Source of the DNA: DASTFP01 sp963744345
GTDB lineage: Bacteria > Verrucomicrobiota > Verrucomicrobiia > Chthoniobacterales > Terrimicrobiaceae
Length of the DNA: 64,000 bases
Reading direction: 5' to 3'
NCBI GenBank assembly: GCA_963744345.1
Contig: CAVUTD010000006.1
Location: 39,896 to 103,895, forward strand
Numbering within the stretch: the stretch's first letter is position 1; each line of letters opens with the position of its first letter. The position numbers and the translations under genes are program-made. The notes below the pieces were generated by a model, which was not told the DNA's origin, made no database searches, and saw nothing but the letters and a program-made list of their open reading frames with translations. Shown piece after piece: positions 44,316 through 53,987 of this stretch.

Positions 44316-44774
44316 ATGTCCGCAGACATCGTCACCAACCGCAAGGCCCTCCGGGATTATCACATCCTGGAAACTTTGGAAGCCGGCATCGAGTTGAAAG
44401 GGACCGAAGTCAAATCCATTCGCGCCGGTCTCGTCAATCTGCAAGGTTCCTTTGCACGGGTGGAAGCGGGAGAAGTCTACCTGTACGACAGCGATATCCA
44501 ACCGTATTTGCGAGCAAGCCACGAGCAGCACGAACCGCGGCGTGCTCGCAAATTGCTGCTGCATCGGGAAGAAATCGAGAGAATCGCCCGCCAAACCGAG
44601 CAGGCTGGCTGCACGGTTGTCGCGTTGAGCATGTTTTGGAAGAAGGGACGAGTGAAGGTTTCTCTGGGCATCGGCAAAGGCAAGGTCGCTGCGGACAAAC
44701 GTGCCGATCTCAAAAAGCGCGTGCAGGAGCGTGAAATTCAGCGTGTCCTCGCGGGAATTCAGCGCAAGAAATAA
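44316..44774 (+). CDS. smpB: SsrA-binding protein
   Basis: 152 residues. It binds tmRNA and delivers it to stalled ribosomes. Conserved blocks: NRKALRDYHILETLEAGIEL, KGTEVKSIRAGLVNLQGSFA, RARKLLLHREEIERIARQTE, MFWKKGRVKVSLGIGKGK and the basic C-terminal tail KRADLKKRVQEREIQR. The length is normal. The tmRNA gene itself is not in the window. Confidence 0.95.
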   Translation: MSADIVTNRKALRDYHILETLEAGIELKGTEVKSIRAGLVNLQGSFARVEAGEVYLYDSDIQPYLRASHEQHEPRRARKLLLHREEIERIARQTEQAGCTVVALSMFWKKGRVKVSLGIGKGKVAADKRADLKKRVQEREIQRVLAGIQRKK

Positions 44775-44789
44775 GTGGCGAGAGCCGTT

Positions 44790-44822
44790 GCGTTCAGGAA
44801 GTGCTGCCGTCTGCCTGAACGC
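44790..44822 (+). terminator. Hairpin after smpB (no U-tract)
   Basis: A perfect 9-bp inverted repeat GCGTTCAGG/CCTGAACGC with a 15-base loop, 15 bases after the smpB stop. It is followed by an A-run, not a T-run, so it is a terminator candidate only; mRNA stabilisation is equally possible. Confidence 0.45.
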
Positions 44823-44883
44823 GAGAACAAAAAAGGATTGTCTTTGAACTCCCGGGAGCCATATTGCCGAACCCGGTTTTTCA

Positions 44884-44960
44884 GGAGCCTTAGCTCAATT
44901 GGTTAGAGCGCTGCCCTGTCACGGCAGAGGTTGCGGGTTCGAGCCCCGTAGGCTCCGCCA
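44884..44960 (+). tRNA. tRNA-Asp (anticodon GTC)
   Basis: The acceptor GGAGCCT pairs with AGGCTCC. The D-arm is AGCTCAATTGGTTAGAGC. The anticodon arm CTGCC-CTGTCAC-GGCAG gives GTC, and the T-arm GCGGG-TTCGAGC-CCCGT has one G-T pair. G-CCA is encoded. An ISL3 remnant begins about 25 bases downstream. Confidence 0.95.
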
Positions 44961-45029
44961 CTCATTTCGTGGCTACAATTGCCGGGTCTCCACCAAACTT
45001 TGGGGATGGGGTAGTTTTAGTGGGGTTTG

Positions 45030-45191
45030 TTATCCGCATTGAGCGATCATGCGAAGGCGGTAGTTGCAGAAGTTTTTAAAGCCGTAAGCACGGCGTTGGA
45101 TAAGTTTCATTTTGCGATGGAAGCCTTCGGTGATGCCGTTGTTTTTGGTAAAGCGCCACATGGCCGTTAGAGGTTCAATCCACGCCGACTG
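45030..45191 (-). pseudogene. ISL3-family transposase, C-terminal remnant
   Basis: The last 50 codons on the minus strand: WIEPLTAMWRFTKNNGITEG, FHRKMKLIQRRAYGFKNFCN and YRLRMIAQCG. This is the strongly conserved end of ISL3-family transposases (the NNxITExFHxKMKxIxRxAYGF block). Upstream of about 45191 the similarity is lost. The stretch at about 44983-45010 (GGGTCTCCACCAAACTTTGG) may be the outer end of the element. The rest of the IS is deleted or decayed. Confidence 0.75.
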
Positions 45192-47587
45192 CAGCGGCTT
45201 GCTGCATTGGTGGTCAGTAGAGGCAGGATCGATACTGCGGGGACGCGTCCTTGATCTCTTCATAAGGATGAACCATTCGATCATTGAACAACGACTTGAA
45301 GCGTAAGATCCAAACCATGCCAAGAATCGTTGAACAAACTGAATGTTTAGTGAAACCCCAAAAGACAAAGAAAAGACTTATGATTGAAGTTACCCCGCGC
45401 ACAAGGATGCTTAATTGATGGTCAGAGGAAACGGGAATGTTCCTTTGTCTACTAGCAATGGGCATCCCAAGCCGTCCTTGGTGAACGCGTTTGGCTGAAT
45501 CGAAGAAACGATGGTAGTTATGGCTAATAGGGAGCGACATGGACTCGCCAGCCGGTGTTCTCACAGACCTCCTTACTTGTAGAAAGAATGCTCCGGTCCT
45601 GAGCCTCGTGCCATTATGTGGTCCATTGCGGCGCAGACTCGCTCCGAATCTGAGCGTGCGATCGCGGTTGACATGTTTCGAGTTTTCCGGGTTTGACCGA
45701 GATCTTCTCTGACTTGACCCGATTACCGGACCAGCAGAAGCCGACCTCAAACGGAAGTCCCGTTCCTAGAGAGTTACACCCGGGGCCCGAGGGCGTCTAC
45801 TTGGCGCTGGGAGAAGGACGTTGTATGATAGCCAATGAGTTTTCGATCTAGTGGACTCGCAGGCTTCGTCTCTTTGATGCTCCTGGGATGCGTCACCGCC
45901 CCATCCCGATCTACGAGCGAGCGTACGTGGAGAGCACAACTGGAGCGCCAACAACAAGGGACACGTGACGCCGGTCGAATAGGTCATATTGGTTACGAGG
46001 GGCCGCCGACAAGATGACGTTGCCTCGTCAATCATATTGGAAACGCGCCGCTGTGGATGAGCCAGGAGTCAAGTTCCATTTCAAGCCGATCGCAGGCTAC
46101 CTCTGACCTTTGACACGGATCTGGCGCAGAGCGCGCTCGTTCGAAGTTCTGGCAACATGTTCGCTCTTTGGCGAAGGGAACCTCGTTGATCTGCCGCTAT
46201 GCTTGCCATCGTTACACTTGCAAGAACCTCCGGACTTCGAGCCGGTGCAGTAGTGCTCGGTGTGCAACAACAAGTCCTCCCCCTGGCAGCTTGCTTTTGA
46301 AGCTGTAGGGGTGCAATTAGCTTTGGCGACACTGCGCGAGATAGGACTCTTCACTTGCCCGATGGATCTCCGTCTGCTTTCTTTAGTGGTTGACCCCCGG
46401 TGCACTCGATAAACCAGACACAAATTCACAAAGGACTCCCGATTTCTAGCCAGAATAATTTGTCTTCAATGACCGCGCTAAGTTTAACGCAGCCGGTGAA
46501 ATAAGACCTCCCATGCCAATGAGATTGAGAATGCAAACAAACACGCATCATATCTACATTAAAGCGAAAGTTCTTATAGCGAGCTGGCTTGCTGGTCGTG
46601 CCGAATCCCGCACTCGCAGGCTTCGGCGTGCTCTGCGTGATCACCAGCGCGCTGAGGTGCGCCGGATCCAGGCTATCAGGAAACGCTCCCGCGGCCTGCG
46701 ACTCTATGCCGCTTGGTCTCGCAGGGAAAACGCTTCGAAGACCTACGGAGCGCTCGTGCCATTGCAGATGCCATCGGACAGCAGCCAGAATACAAACGCG
46801 GCATAAAAGCGAACACCGATTCACAGCCGAGCAGCTAAGAGGCTATCTTTGGGCAATCCGAACACATCCCTCGCCAAAGAGCATGCTCGCTTGAGCGTAG
46901 ACGAGGCCTATCGCTCTTAACCAGAGTAACACAACTGCGTTTACTAGCGGTGATTTCACCGGGGCAATAAGAACGGGCTCCTCTGCGTTCGCAGATGGCA
47001 ACCTTTGCAGGAACCAAGAGCCGCCGCGCGCGGCTTGCTGGTTTCGGCCCGGCTGCCCTTCGCAGAGGTATTTAAGGTCGTTCCGATCCTTCTGGGCTCA
47101 TTGATCACTTTCGGAGCGACACATGAGAATGGATCGACCACAGGTTATCTCCCGTGACTGGAACTCTAGCGAGAAAGGCGCTGTTTCGCTTCGACGATTT
47201 CGGTCTGATATGGCGCGGAAATCCCCGGGCGCGACCTTCGCCGCGATGTGCATCAGCGTCGGCCTTCCGGTTACGCCGCACGGGCAGATTGGATTGGGAA
47301 TGACTGCCGGCGTCGCCTGGGCCAAGACAGATCCGCGTTCTCAATCTTTCGATTGGAGAGTTGGACAGCACGGAAGGACGTCGCTTTGGCACAGGGTAAG
47401 CTATGCGGAATGATGCTGGATAGAACGCCCGGAGGATGAATATGGTATGCTTCAGCGAGGCTATCTCGATGCAATGTTGCGCATTTCGCCAGAGGGGCAA
47501 TCTCGGCACTGCTTATCCATCCGCAGCCGCAGGCTTAACGTCGCGCATCCCCACTCATGACCAGATCCGGGCCTCCCGGCGCAACCA
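45192..47587. other. About 2.4 kb without a convincing gene
   Basis: Both strands show only short frames with many basic and Ser residues, the look of non-coding frames, except one small lipoprotein-like ORF at 45835. It probably represents decayed sequence left after IS activity next to the tRNA. No repeats, CRISPR or tRNA were found. Confidence 0.5.
45835..46017 (+). CDS. Possible small lipoprotein
   Basis: 60 codons: MSFRSSGLAGFVSLMLLGCV, a plausible signal with lipobox LLGC, then a short charged mature part (SERTWRAQLERQQQGTRDAG). The only purine-rich ribosome-binding candidate (GAGAAGGA) is about 17 bases upstream, too far for a good site, and there are no coding neighbours. Listed with low confidence. 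Confidence 0.25.
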   Translation: MSFRSSGLAGFVSLMLLGCVTAPSRSTSERTWRAQLERQQQGTRDAGRIGHIGYEGPPTR

Positions 47588-48790
47588 ATGGACACCGCTC
47601 AGCACAAAGACTGTAGCGTCAATGCAATTGCCTTTGGGGGACTATTCCTTGCTCTCGCCTTAGCGGGAATTGCCTGTATCGTGGCATTGGTTTTCGGCCG
47701 AGACGGCGCGACCACTTCGCTGCCACTCGGGACCTTGAAGTCGGCGCTGGCCCTTTTCGGCGGAAGCCTCGTACTCGGTTGGATATTTCATATCAAAGTC
47801 GTTGCGAAGATCAACAAGGGCGACTCCCATAATGTTTATCGCGGTGCCCAGCGGTGGCTCTTGACGCTGCAAATCTTCTGCTGCCTGCTTGGCGTTGGAT
47901 TTCTGACAGTCTTCAGTTTGCGCGCCCTTCGTCTTTCCTCTGAGCAGACAGCTCCATCCCCGGCGGCAAACTCCGGTTGGCGCCTCGTCGGACCAGGCAT
48001 TACCCGGGGCATCAGCGGCCTGGCTCTGCTGCAGTGGGAGCCCGATTCGGTCTCCTTCCTCGCAGTGCTCGACAACAAACGAGACGATGAGCCACGACTC
48101 ATGCGTCTGACAGCGCGCGAAGGTCAGGGGCTTCAATCTCAGGATCTGGGGTGGCCGGGTTCGGAGCTACCAAAGGATCTTGAGGCGCTTACCAGGATGC
48201 CGGGGGAGCCCAGCCAGTTTTTTGCCATCACTAGCGCGGGTCGTCTTTACCATCTGCGCGCGATCGCTGAGACGAATGCTCTCGAACTACTCGGCGAAAG
48301 CGATCTCTTCAATGCCGCGGAGACACCGGAGATTGAAGCCTTCGATTTACAGTATGTCGGGCCGCATCTTATGGCTGTCTGGGCCGGGCGCGGGGATGGA
48401 CCTACTGCGGCCGTTCTCTCTTGGGGAAAATTCGATCCCTGGCAGCGGAACGTTCAGGAAGTCCAGAAAGCCGAGTTTCGTACGCCGTGGCCGCAGCAGA
48501 GTGCGCGTCACATCTCCGATCTCAGGGTTGACGCAAATGGCAATGTGCTTGTGGTCTCGACATCGGATCCCGGCGCTGACGGGCCTTTCGAATCGGCGGT
48601 GTACGTGGCGGGGACGTTGCTCGCTGACAACGGCAGCGTTCGTTTTGAGCTGAATAAATCGCCTGTGCGCTTACGGGTGCTCGAGAAGCACAAAGCCGAG
48701 GCTCTCGAGCTGCTGCCCGGCGCCACTGGCGGGCTCGTTTTTGGAGCCGACAATGAGAACCACGGCGGAGCAATCTTATATGAGCCTTAA
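47588..48790 (+). CDS. Membrane protein with C-terminal beta-rich domain, unknown function
   Basis: 400 residues. Three hydrophobic helices in the first 115 residues (IAFGGLFLALALAGIACIVA; LKSALALFGGSLVLGWIFHI; RWLLTLQIFCCLLGVGFLTV) are followed by a roughly 280-residue outside domain. That domain has repeated short strands and turn signals (LALLQWEPDSVSFLAVLDN; LEALTRMPGEPSQFFAITSA; DLRVDANGNVLVVSTSDPGA; LELLPGATGGLVFGADNENH). The periodicity suggests a beta-propeller-like fold that may bind a ligand. No named family is recognised. It is flanked by non-coding DNA on both sides and so is its own unit. Confidence 0.75.
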   Translation: MDTAQHKDCSVNAIAFGGLFLALALAGIACIVALVFGRDGATTSLPLGTLKSALALFGGSLVLGWIFHIKVVAKINKGDSHNVYRGAQRWLLTLQIFCCLLGVGFLTVFSLRALRLSSEQTAPSPAANSGWRLVGPGITRGISGLALLQWEPDSVSFLAVLDNKRDDEPRLMRLTAREGQGLQSQDLGWPGSELPKDLEALTRMPGEPSQFFAITSAGRLYHLRAIAETNALELLGESDLFNAAETPEIEAFDLQYVGPHLMAVWAGRGDGPTAAVLSWGKFDPWQRNVQEVQKAEFRTPWPQQSARHISDLRVDANGNVLVVSTSDPGADGPFESAVYVAGTLLADNGSVRFELNKSPVRLRVLEKHKAEALELLPGATGGLVFGADNENHGGAILYEP

Positions 48791-49058
48791 GGCTCTAAGG
48801 GAAATTCGTGTTAGCAAAAGCTTGGCTGACGAAGCTGACCAGGAAACTCACAGAGAGGCAAAAATCCACGCTCACTCTGGTATGCGAAAACTTAACCTAA
48901 TGATCGCCGATCCCTGTTCGCGTCATAAGGTAAGTATTTATCCGATTTAAGAACCCGGCCGTGGCGTGGTCGCTGAATAATCTTTCCCTCCTGTCCTTGG
49001 TTATGCTTTGGCCGGCGATGCTATGAATGGCAATTGCCATGAGGGAGGCCGCGCTACC

Positions 49059-49514
49059 CTAAGGCTTGAGGTCAAGGGCGGCCTTGTCGCTGCCATCCAT
49101 GTAGAACGGCACCGATTCATGTTCATGCATGATTTTCCACCTGCCGTCGAACTTTCGGAAACAGACCGTCAAGCGTAACCAGATGTCCGTTTTAGCGCCG
49201 TCGGCCTTTGTTCCGCTCAATCGATTCAGGGCGTGGCAATAGGCGACCTGGTGGCCTGTCGCAACCTGCAGATCGCGAATCTCGTAACCAATTGGACCTT
49301 GAAAAGTCGAGAACCAATCTGAAAGGTCATCTTCTTTCAGCGCATTTGCCCCTGCGTAACGAAGAGGAGGTGCGAGGAGGAACTGAACCTTCTCCGCTGC
49401 ATAGTGAGAAAGTACTCCGTTGATATCCTTGGCCCGAACTCGCTCGGCAAGATCCTCGATCAAAGCTCGAATCTGGTCTTCGTCAGCGCTATTTTCATTC
49501 TGTTCAGTAGGCAT
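49059..49514 (-). CDS. SnoaL-like (NTF2-fold) protein
   Basis: 151 residues from ATG 49514. NTF2/SnoaL pattern: DQIRALIEDLAERVRAKDIN, GVLSHYAAEKVQFLLAPPLR, LSDWFSTFQGPIGYEIRDLQ, GHQVAYCHALNRLSGTKADG, and the closing LRLTVCFRKFDGRWKIMHEH with ESVPFYMDG. This small cone-shaped fold binds small ligands or catalyses isomerisation and related steps; the SgcJ/EcaC group is the nearest match by pattern. Substrate unknown. A longer in-frame start (49619) adds an unrelated stretch. Confidence 0.82.
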   Translation of the reverse strand: MPTEQNENSADEDQIRALIEDLAERVRAKDINGVLSHYAAEKVQFLLAPPLRYAGANALKEDDLSDWFSTFQGPIGYEIRDLQVATGHQVAYCHALNRLSGTKADGAKTDIWLRLTVCFRKFDGRWKIMHEHESVPFYMDGSDKAALDLKP

Positions 49515-49853
49515 ATGGATCGAAAGTTGAGTCTCTTCTAAGTAAGACGAAATAGTCCGCTTATTCAGGACATTTGTGCGGTTGAGCTGATTTGACCACG
49601 AAGTTGCGGCGCCTGGCACTGGACCGGAGCGATAGAAGCCGCCACCTTATGGCGGCAGTTTCGAGCGTCAAGTGAGAGAGCCATCGTGCGATCAATTCTG
49701 ATCAGCACTCGGTCGACAAATATTCCGAAAGGACTGTGAAGTCACTCCAGGCCCGGTTAGAACCGCCCTCTTGAGAAAGGACCGATACAAACGTGTTGCC
49801 GCGCACTTTGAACGGCTGCGGCAGCCGAGGCGTTAGCTCAAAACAATTGAGTT
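49515..49853. other. Divergent intergenic region
   Basis: About 340 bases between the SnoaL-like and EamA genes, with no supported gene. It should hold both promoters; no clear boxes were identified. Confidence 0.4.
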
Positions 49854-50708
49854 ATGTCACGTTCATTTCTTCTGCTAGTCCTTGGCGCTGTCGCGATCGG
49901 CTTTGCGCCGATTTTTGTCCGACTGGCCTCCACGGGTCCTATTGCCACCGCGTTCTGGCGAATGGCTCTGGCCGTGCCGATTTTGTGGATGTTTGCGAGG
50001 CGGCAGAATCACGCTTCATCGTCTCGGCTTAGCTTTCAATCACCTCTGGTGTGGCTGGCAGGCGTGGCGTTTGCACTTGATCTGGCGGCCTGGCACTTTT
50101 CGATCCGGCTGACTTCCGTGGCGAACGCTACCCTGCTGGCCAACTGCGCGGTGCTCTTGGTCCCGATCTTCACCTGGATTTTTCTCCGTGGCACCGTGCG
50201 TTCCAGCACGCTGGCGTGCGGACTACTCGCCTTTTTCGGGATGATATTGCTGAGCAGTCCTTCGATGGAAATGGGACCGCAAAGACTGTTGGGCGATGCG
50301 CTCGCTTTACTCACTGCAGCCTTTTATGCGACCTATCTTCTTGTCATGGCGGCAGCGCGAGAACACGCGGCAGCCTCTTCGCTGGCCTTCGCGAGCTCGC
50401 TTTTGAGCAGTCTCACGCTGCTGCCGCTTGTCTTTTTGGCCGGCGAAAACCTGCTTCCCCTTGCCGCCGTGGACTGGTCGTGGCTAATCGGACTGGCGCT
50501 CATCTCTCAGGTCTTTGGGCAAACTGCCATTGCCCATGCGCTGGGCCGTATCCCAGCGGCACAGGCCGTGGTGGGGCTACTCATACAACCCGTTTCCGCG
50601 GCGATATTCGCTTGGGTCTTGTTCGGCGAATCGATGTCCGCTCTTCAACTCGCGGGGGGTGCCTTAGTACTTGCCTCCATCACCGGGGTGCGGCTTGTCG
50701 AGCGCTAA
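49854..50708 (+). CDS. EamA-family (DMT) transporter
   Basis: 284 residues with ten predicted helices in two EamA halves: FAPIFVRLASTGPIATAFWR and FSIRLTSVANATLLANCAVL in the first, and LLGDALALLTAAFYATYLLV, GQTAIAHALGRIPAAQAVVG and FAWVLFGESMSALQLAGGAL in the second. Such proteins export amino acids, nucleobases or other metabolites; the substrate cannot be deduced. There is no operon partner. Confidence 0.88.
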   Translation: MSRSFLLLVLGAVAIGFAPIFVRLASTGPIATAFWRMALAVPILWMFARRQNHASSSRLSFQSPLVWLAGVAFALDLAAWHFSIRLTSVANATLLANCAVLLVPIFTWIFLRGTVRSSTLACGLLAFFGMILLSSPSMEMGPQRLLGDALALLTAAFYATYLLVMAAAREHAAASSLAFASSLLSSLTLLPLVFLAGENLLPLAAVDWSWLIGLALISQVFGQTAIAHALGRIPAAQAVVGLLIQPVSAAIFAWVLFGESMSALQLAGGALVLASITGVRLVER

Positions 50709-50920
50709 AGGCTGCAGCCGAGCCTTTTACTTATGACTTGCGAGACTGGCTTTAGAGCGCTGTCCCTTATTCTTTAGGTCATTGCCCGTCTTCCCCTCCA
50801 TGCGGCGAGCGCCCGGTGGGATTTCAGCCAGATGGTCGTCGAAAAGCCCGCCGTCAAGCTGCCGGTCACAGTGGCTTGCGTTCACCCGGCGCACCGGAAC
50901 GGCCTCTTAGAAAGCAAAGT

Positions 50921-53900
50921 TCAGGCGGTCCTTTCGGGACGCACCTTGAAAAATATCACGTAGAGAACCGGGACGACGAGGAGGGTCAGAGCCGAGGCGA
51001 AGAGGAGTCCGACCACGATTGTAACCGCCATCGCGCCGAAGAATACGTCGAAGAAGAGCGGGATCAGGCCGAAAACCGTCGTGAGAACGGCCATGGATAC
51101 TGGACGCACGCGGCTCACAGACGCATCCACCACGGCATCCCACCCTGGCCGTCCAGCGGCAAGCTGGGAGTTGATCTCGTCGACCAGGACGATCCCGTTC
51201 TTGATAAGCATGCCCGAAAGGCTGAGTGCGCCGAGCAGAGCCATAAACCCGAACGGTTGGTTGAAAGCCAGCAGACCGACGACAATTCCAATAATGGAGA
51301 GCGGGACGGTGAGCCAGATAATGAGCGTGACCCGCAGAGAGTTGAAGAGGCAAATCACTGTGAGCACCATCATTAGCAGAAAGGCAGGAAGTGTGCCGGC
51401 GAGCGCAGCCTTCGCTTTGGAGGAGTCTTCATGTTCGCCGCCCCATTCCATCCGGTAACCAGCCGGCACGGGGATCGCCTCGATCTTCTCGCGCACTCGC
51501 TCGAACATCGTGCTGGCGAGGCCGGAGGTCTGGTCCGCGTGCACGGTGACGGTTGGAAGGCGGTTCCTTCGCATGCGGATGGGGTCTTCCAGTTCCGTGG
51601 TAAAATCCGAAACAATCTGTCTCACCGGAAGAAAGCGGTTTGCCACCGGGCTGAACACCTGCACGTCCCGGATCAAATCGGGGTCGGCACGTTCGGCCTC
51701 GGGACCCCTAGCCATGATGGGCAGAAGTTCGTCGCCCTCACGATAGACGCCGATGCGCTGGCCGCTGAAGGCTGCCTCAAGCGTTCTGCCAAGATCCGTG
51801 CGTGTGATTCCCGTCAGGCGGGCCTGCACTTCGGAAAATTGCGGACGCAGCGCGGGGACGGGTTCTCGGCTGTCAATCCGGATTCCTTTGGCCCCGCCGT
51901 CTGCCCGCAGAATTTCCGAGGCTTGGGCAGCCAGGGAACGAAGGGTGTCGTAATTCTCTCCGGAAAAGCGCACCTGGACGCGCCCGCCTTCGCCCGGTCC
52001 CAGCAGGAACCGCTTCGAGATGATCTGCGCGTCAGGGTACTTTTCGGTGAGCTCCTTCTGAACGCGCGGCAGGACTTCATCGATAAGACTATGGTCCTTC
52101 ACATCAATGAGAAATTGCGCGTAAGAGGGATCAAAGCGTTCTGGTGAATAGGTGAGAAGAAATCGTAGGGCGCCCTGGCCGACGGACGTGGTAATGTGGG
52201 TGATACCGGAGATGCCCGCGATGAGCTTCTGCATTTCTCCGGTCACCCGATCGGTCTGGTCAAGGCGAGTCCCCCCCGGCAGCCAGACGTCCACCATGAA
52301 CTGCGCCCTCGTCGAATCAGGGAAAAAGCTGTTTTCCACGAATCGGAATGCAAAAATGGAAAGAGCGAGCATCGCTACGAGCACCCCGATGGTCGCGCCG
52401 CGCGCGCGCATGCAAGCGAGAAGGATTTTCTTGTAGCCTTGGTAAATGGGACCTGCATAGGGATCTTTCGCTTTGTCGGTGTCCCTTGGCGGAGCAGATT
52501 TAAGAAAGAAGTATCCGAATAAAGGGGTGATCGTCACCGCAGTGATCCAGCTCAATCCAAGAGAAATCAGGAGAACGACGAACAAGGAACGGCAGTATTC
52601 TCCCGTCTTGTCGTCCGAGAGACCGATCGCCCCGAAGGCCAGCACCGCGATGGCCGTCGAACCCAGCAGAGGGATCGCCGTCTGAGAAACAACATCCTTG
52701 GCCGCCTGGAGCTTGTCTTTGCCCCGCTCCATCGCGACAAGCATGCCTTCCGTGATGACGATGGCGTTGTCCACCAGCATCACGAGGGCGATGATGAGGG
52801 CGCCGAGGGAGATGCGCTCCAGGATCAGCCCCGTCTGCCCCATGATGATCATCGTGCCGCACATGGTGATGAACAGGATTGCCCCGATAATAAGTCCGCT
52901 TCGCACTCCCATCGCGAGGAGCAAGACAACGAAGACGATCACCACCGCCATTCCCAGGTTCAGAATAAATTCGTTGATCGCCTCGGTCACGGTGTCCGCC
53001 TGGAAGGAAACCTTGTGCAGCTCCATTCCGAGCGGGATTTGGGAGCCGAGCTCGCGGATGCGGCGCTCGACGGCCTCCCCCATCGTGACCACGTTGCCAC
53101 CGCCGACCGTGGAGATGCCGATGCCGATGGCGCGTTCGCCGTCGTAGCGAAGTGAGGTGGTTGGAGGATCAATGTAATCCCGTCGAACCGTCGCGATGTC
53201 CTTCAGATAGACGAGTTCGCCGCGATCATCCGCTCCGCGGATGAGCAGATTTTCAAAATCTTCGACTCCTCTCCACTCGCCGGTCGGATTGATTGTGAGA
53301 GCCAGCGGACCGACATCCAGGGCTCCGCTCGGGACCACGAGGTTCTGCTCGCGCAAGGCTGCAAAAATCGTCTCGGGCCGGATGTCCAACTGTGCCATGC
53401 GGTCGCGAGCGAGCTCGATATAGATGACCTCCTGCTGGTGTCCGAAGATCTCGATTTTCTTAACGTCCGGCACGAGCAGCAATTCGCGGCGGAGCAATTT
53501 CGCCGTGTCGTAGAGCTGCGCGTCGGAGAAATCCGGCCCGGTGAGTGCGAAGAAGATTCCAAAGACATCGCCGAAGTCGTCGAGCACCAGGGACGGCCCC
53601 GCACCTGGCGGCAGATGGCGCTGGGCGTCGGCGACCTTGCGGCGGAGTTCATCCCACACTTGCGGCAGCGAATGCCGGTCGTACTGGTCCCTGATTGTGA
53701 CGGTCACCGTGCTGCGTCCGCGATCGGAGCGGGAGACCACGCGATCGAGTTGCTCGAGTTGCTGGGCCGCGAGTTCGATGACATCGCTCACCTCCTTCTC
53801 GACTTCCTGCGCGGATGCACCAGGGTACGGAGTAATGATGAGCGCGTCTTTGATCGTGAACTCTGGATCTTCCAGCCGCGGCAGGTGGAAGTACGACCAG

Positions 53901-53977
53901 ATTCCCAGCGCGACCATGAGAACGGCGAAAACAAGCGTGACCGTCTTGTTCCGAATTGACGCCTCGGCGATATTCAT
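50921..53977 (-). CDS. RND efflux pump, inner membrane subunit
   Basis: A 1018-residue AcrB-superfamily protein with twelve helices and two large periplasmic loops. Start: MNIAEASIRNKTVTLVFAVL; then DALIITPYPGASAQEVEKEV, PAGYRMEWGGEHEDSSKAKA and helix 11-12 blocks (PFGFMALLGALSLSGMLIKN; RPVSMAVLTTVFGLIPLFFD). The proton-relay segment in helix 4 reads IALVMLVDNAIVITEGMLVA, with Asp-Asn in place of the Asp-Asp of AcrB. It exports drugs, detergents or lipids together with the adaptor encoded upstream (10 bases apart). The outer-membrane TolC partner is not in the window. Confidence 0.94.
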   Translation of the reverse strand: MNIAEASIRNKTVTLVFAVLMVALGIWSYFHLPRLEDPEFTIKDALIITPYPGASAQEVEKEVSDVIELAAQQLEQLDRVVSRSDRGRSTVTVTIRDQYDRHSLPQVWDELRRKVADAQRHLPPGAGPSLVLDDFGDVFGIFFALTGPDFSDAQLYDTAKLLRRELLLVPDVKKIEIFGHQQEVIYIELARDRMAQLDIRPETIFAALREQNLVVPSGALDVGPLALTINPTGEWRGVEDFENLLIRGADDRGELVYLKDIATVRRDYIDPPTTSLRYDGERAIGIGISTVGGGNVVTMGEAVERRIRELGSQIPLGMELHKVSFQADTVTEAINEFILNLGMAVVIVFVVLLLAMGVRSGLIIGAILFITMCGTMIIMGQTGLILERISLGALIIALVMLVDNAIVITEGMLVAMERGKDKLQAAKDVVSQTAIPLLGSTAIAVLAFGAIGLSDDKTGEYCRSLFVVLLISLGLSWITAVTITPLFGYFFLKSAPPRDTDKAKDPYAGPIYQGYKKILLACMRARGATIGVLVAMLALSIFAFRFVENSFFPDSTRAQFMVDVWLPGGTRLDQTDRVTGEMQKLIAGISGITHITTSVGQGALRFLLTYSPERFDPSYAQFLIDVKDHSLIDEVLPRVQKELTEKYPDAQIISKRFLLGPGEGGRVQVRFSGENYDTLRSLAAQASEILRADGGAKGIRIDSREPVPALRPQFSEVQARLTGITRTDLGRTLEAAFSGQRIGVYREGDELLPIMARGPEAERADPDLIRDVQVFSPVANRFLPVRQIVSDFTTELEDPIRMRRNRLPTVTVHADQTSGLASTMFERVREKIEAIPVPAGYRMEWGGEHEDSSKAKAALAGTLPAFLLMMVLTVICLFNSLRVTLIIWLTVPLSIIGIVVGLLAFNQPFGFMALLGALSLSGMLIKNGIVLVDEINSQLAAGRPGWDAVVDASVSRVRPVSMAVLTTVFGLIPLFFDVFFGAMAVTIVVGLLFASALTLLVVPVLYVIFFKVRPERTA

Positions 53978-53987
53978 GGAGGGCGGC

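Noticed and set aside
44790..44822. Full intrinsic terminator after smpB
   Set aside because: The stem is strong, but an A-run rather than a U-run follows, so it is listed only as a hairpin candidate.
45214..45750. A 178-codon minus-strand ORF right of the ISL3 remnant
   Set aside because: It reads through the decayed area with no recognisable domain and overlaps the transposase remnant in another frame; no start signal.
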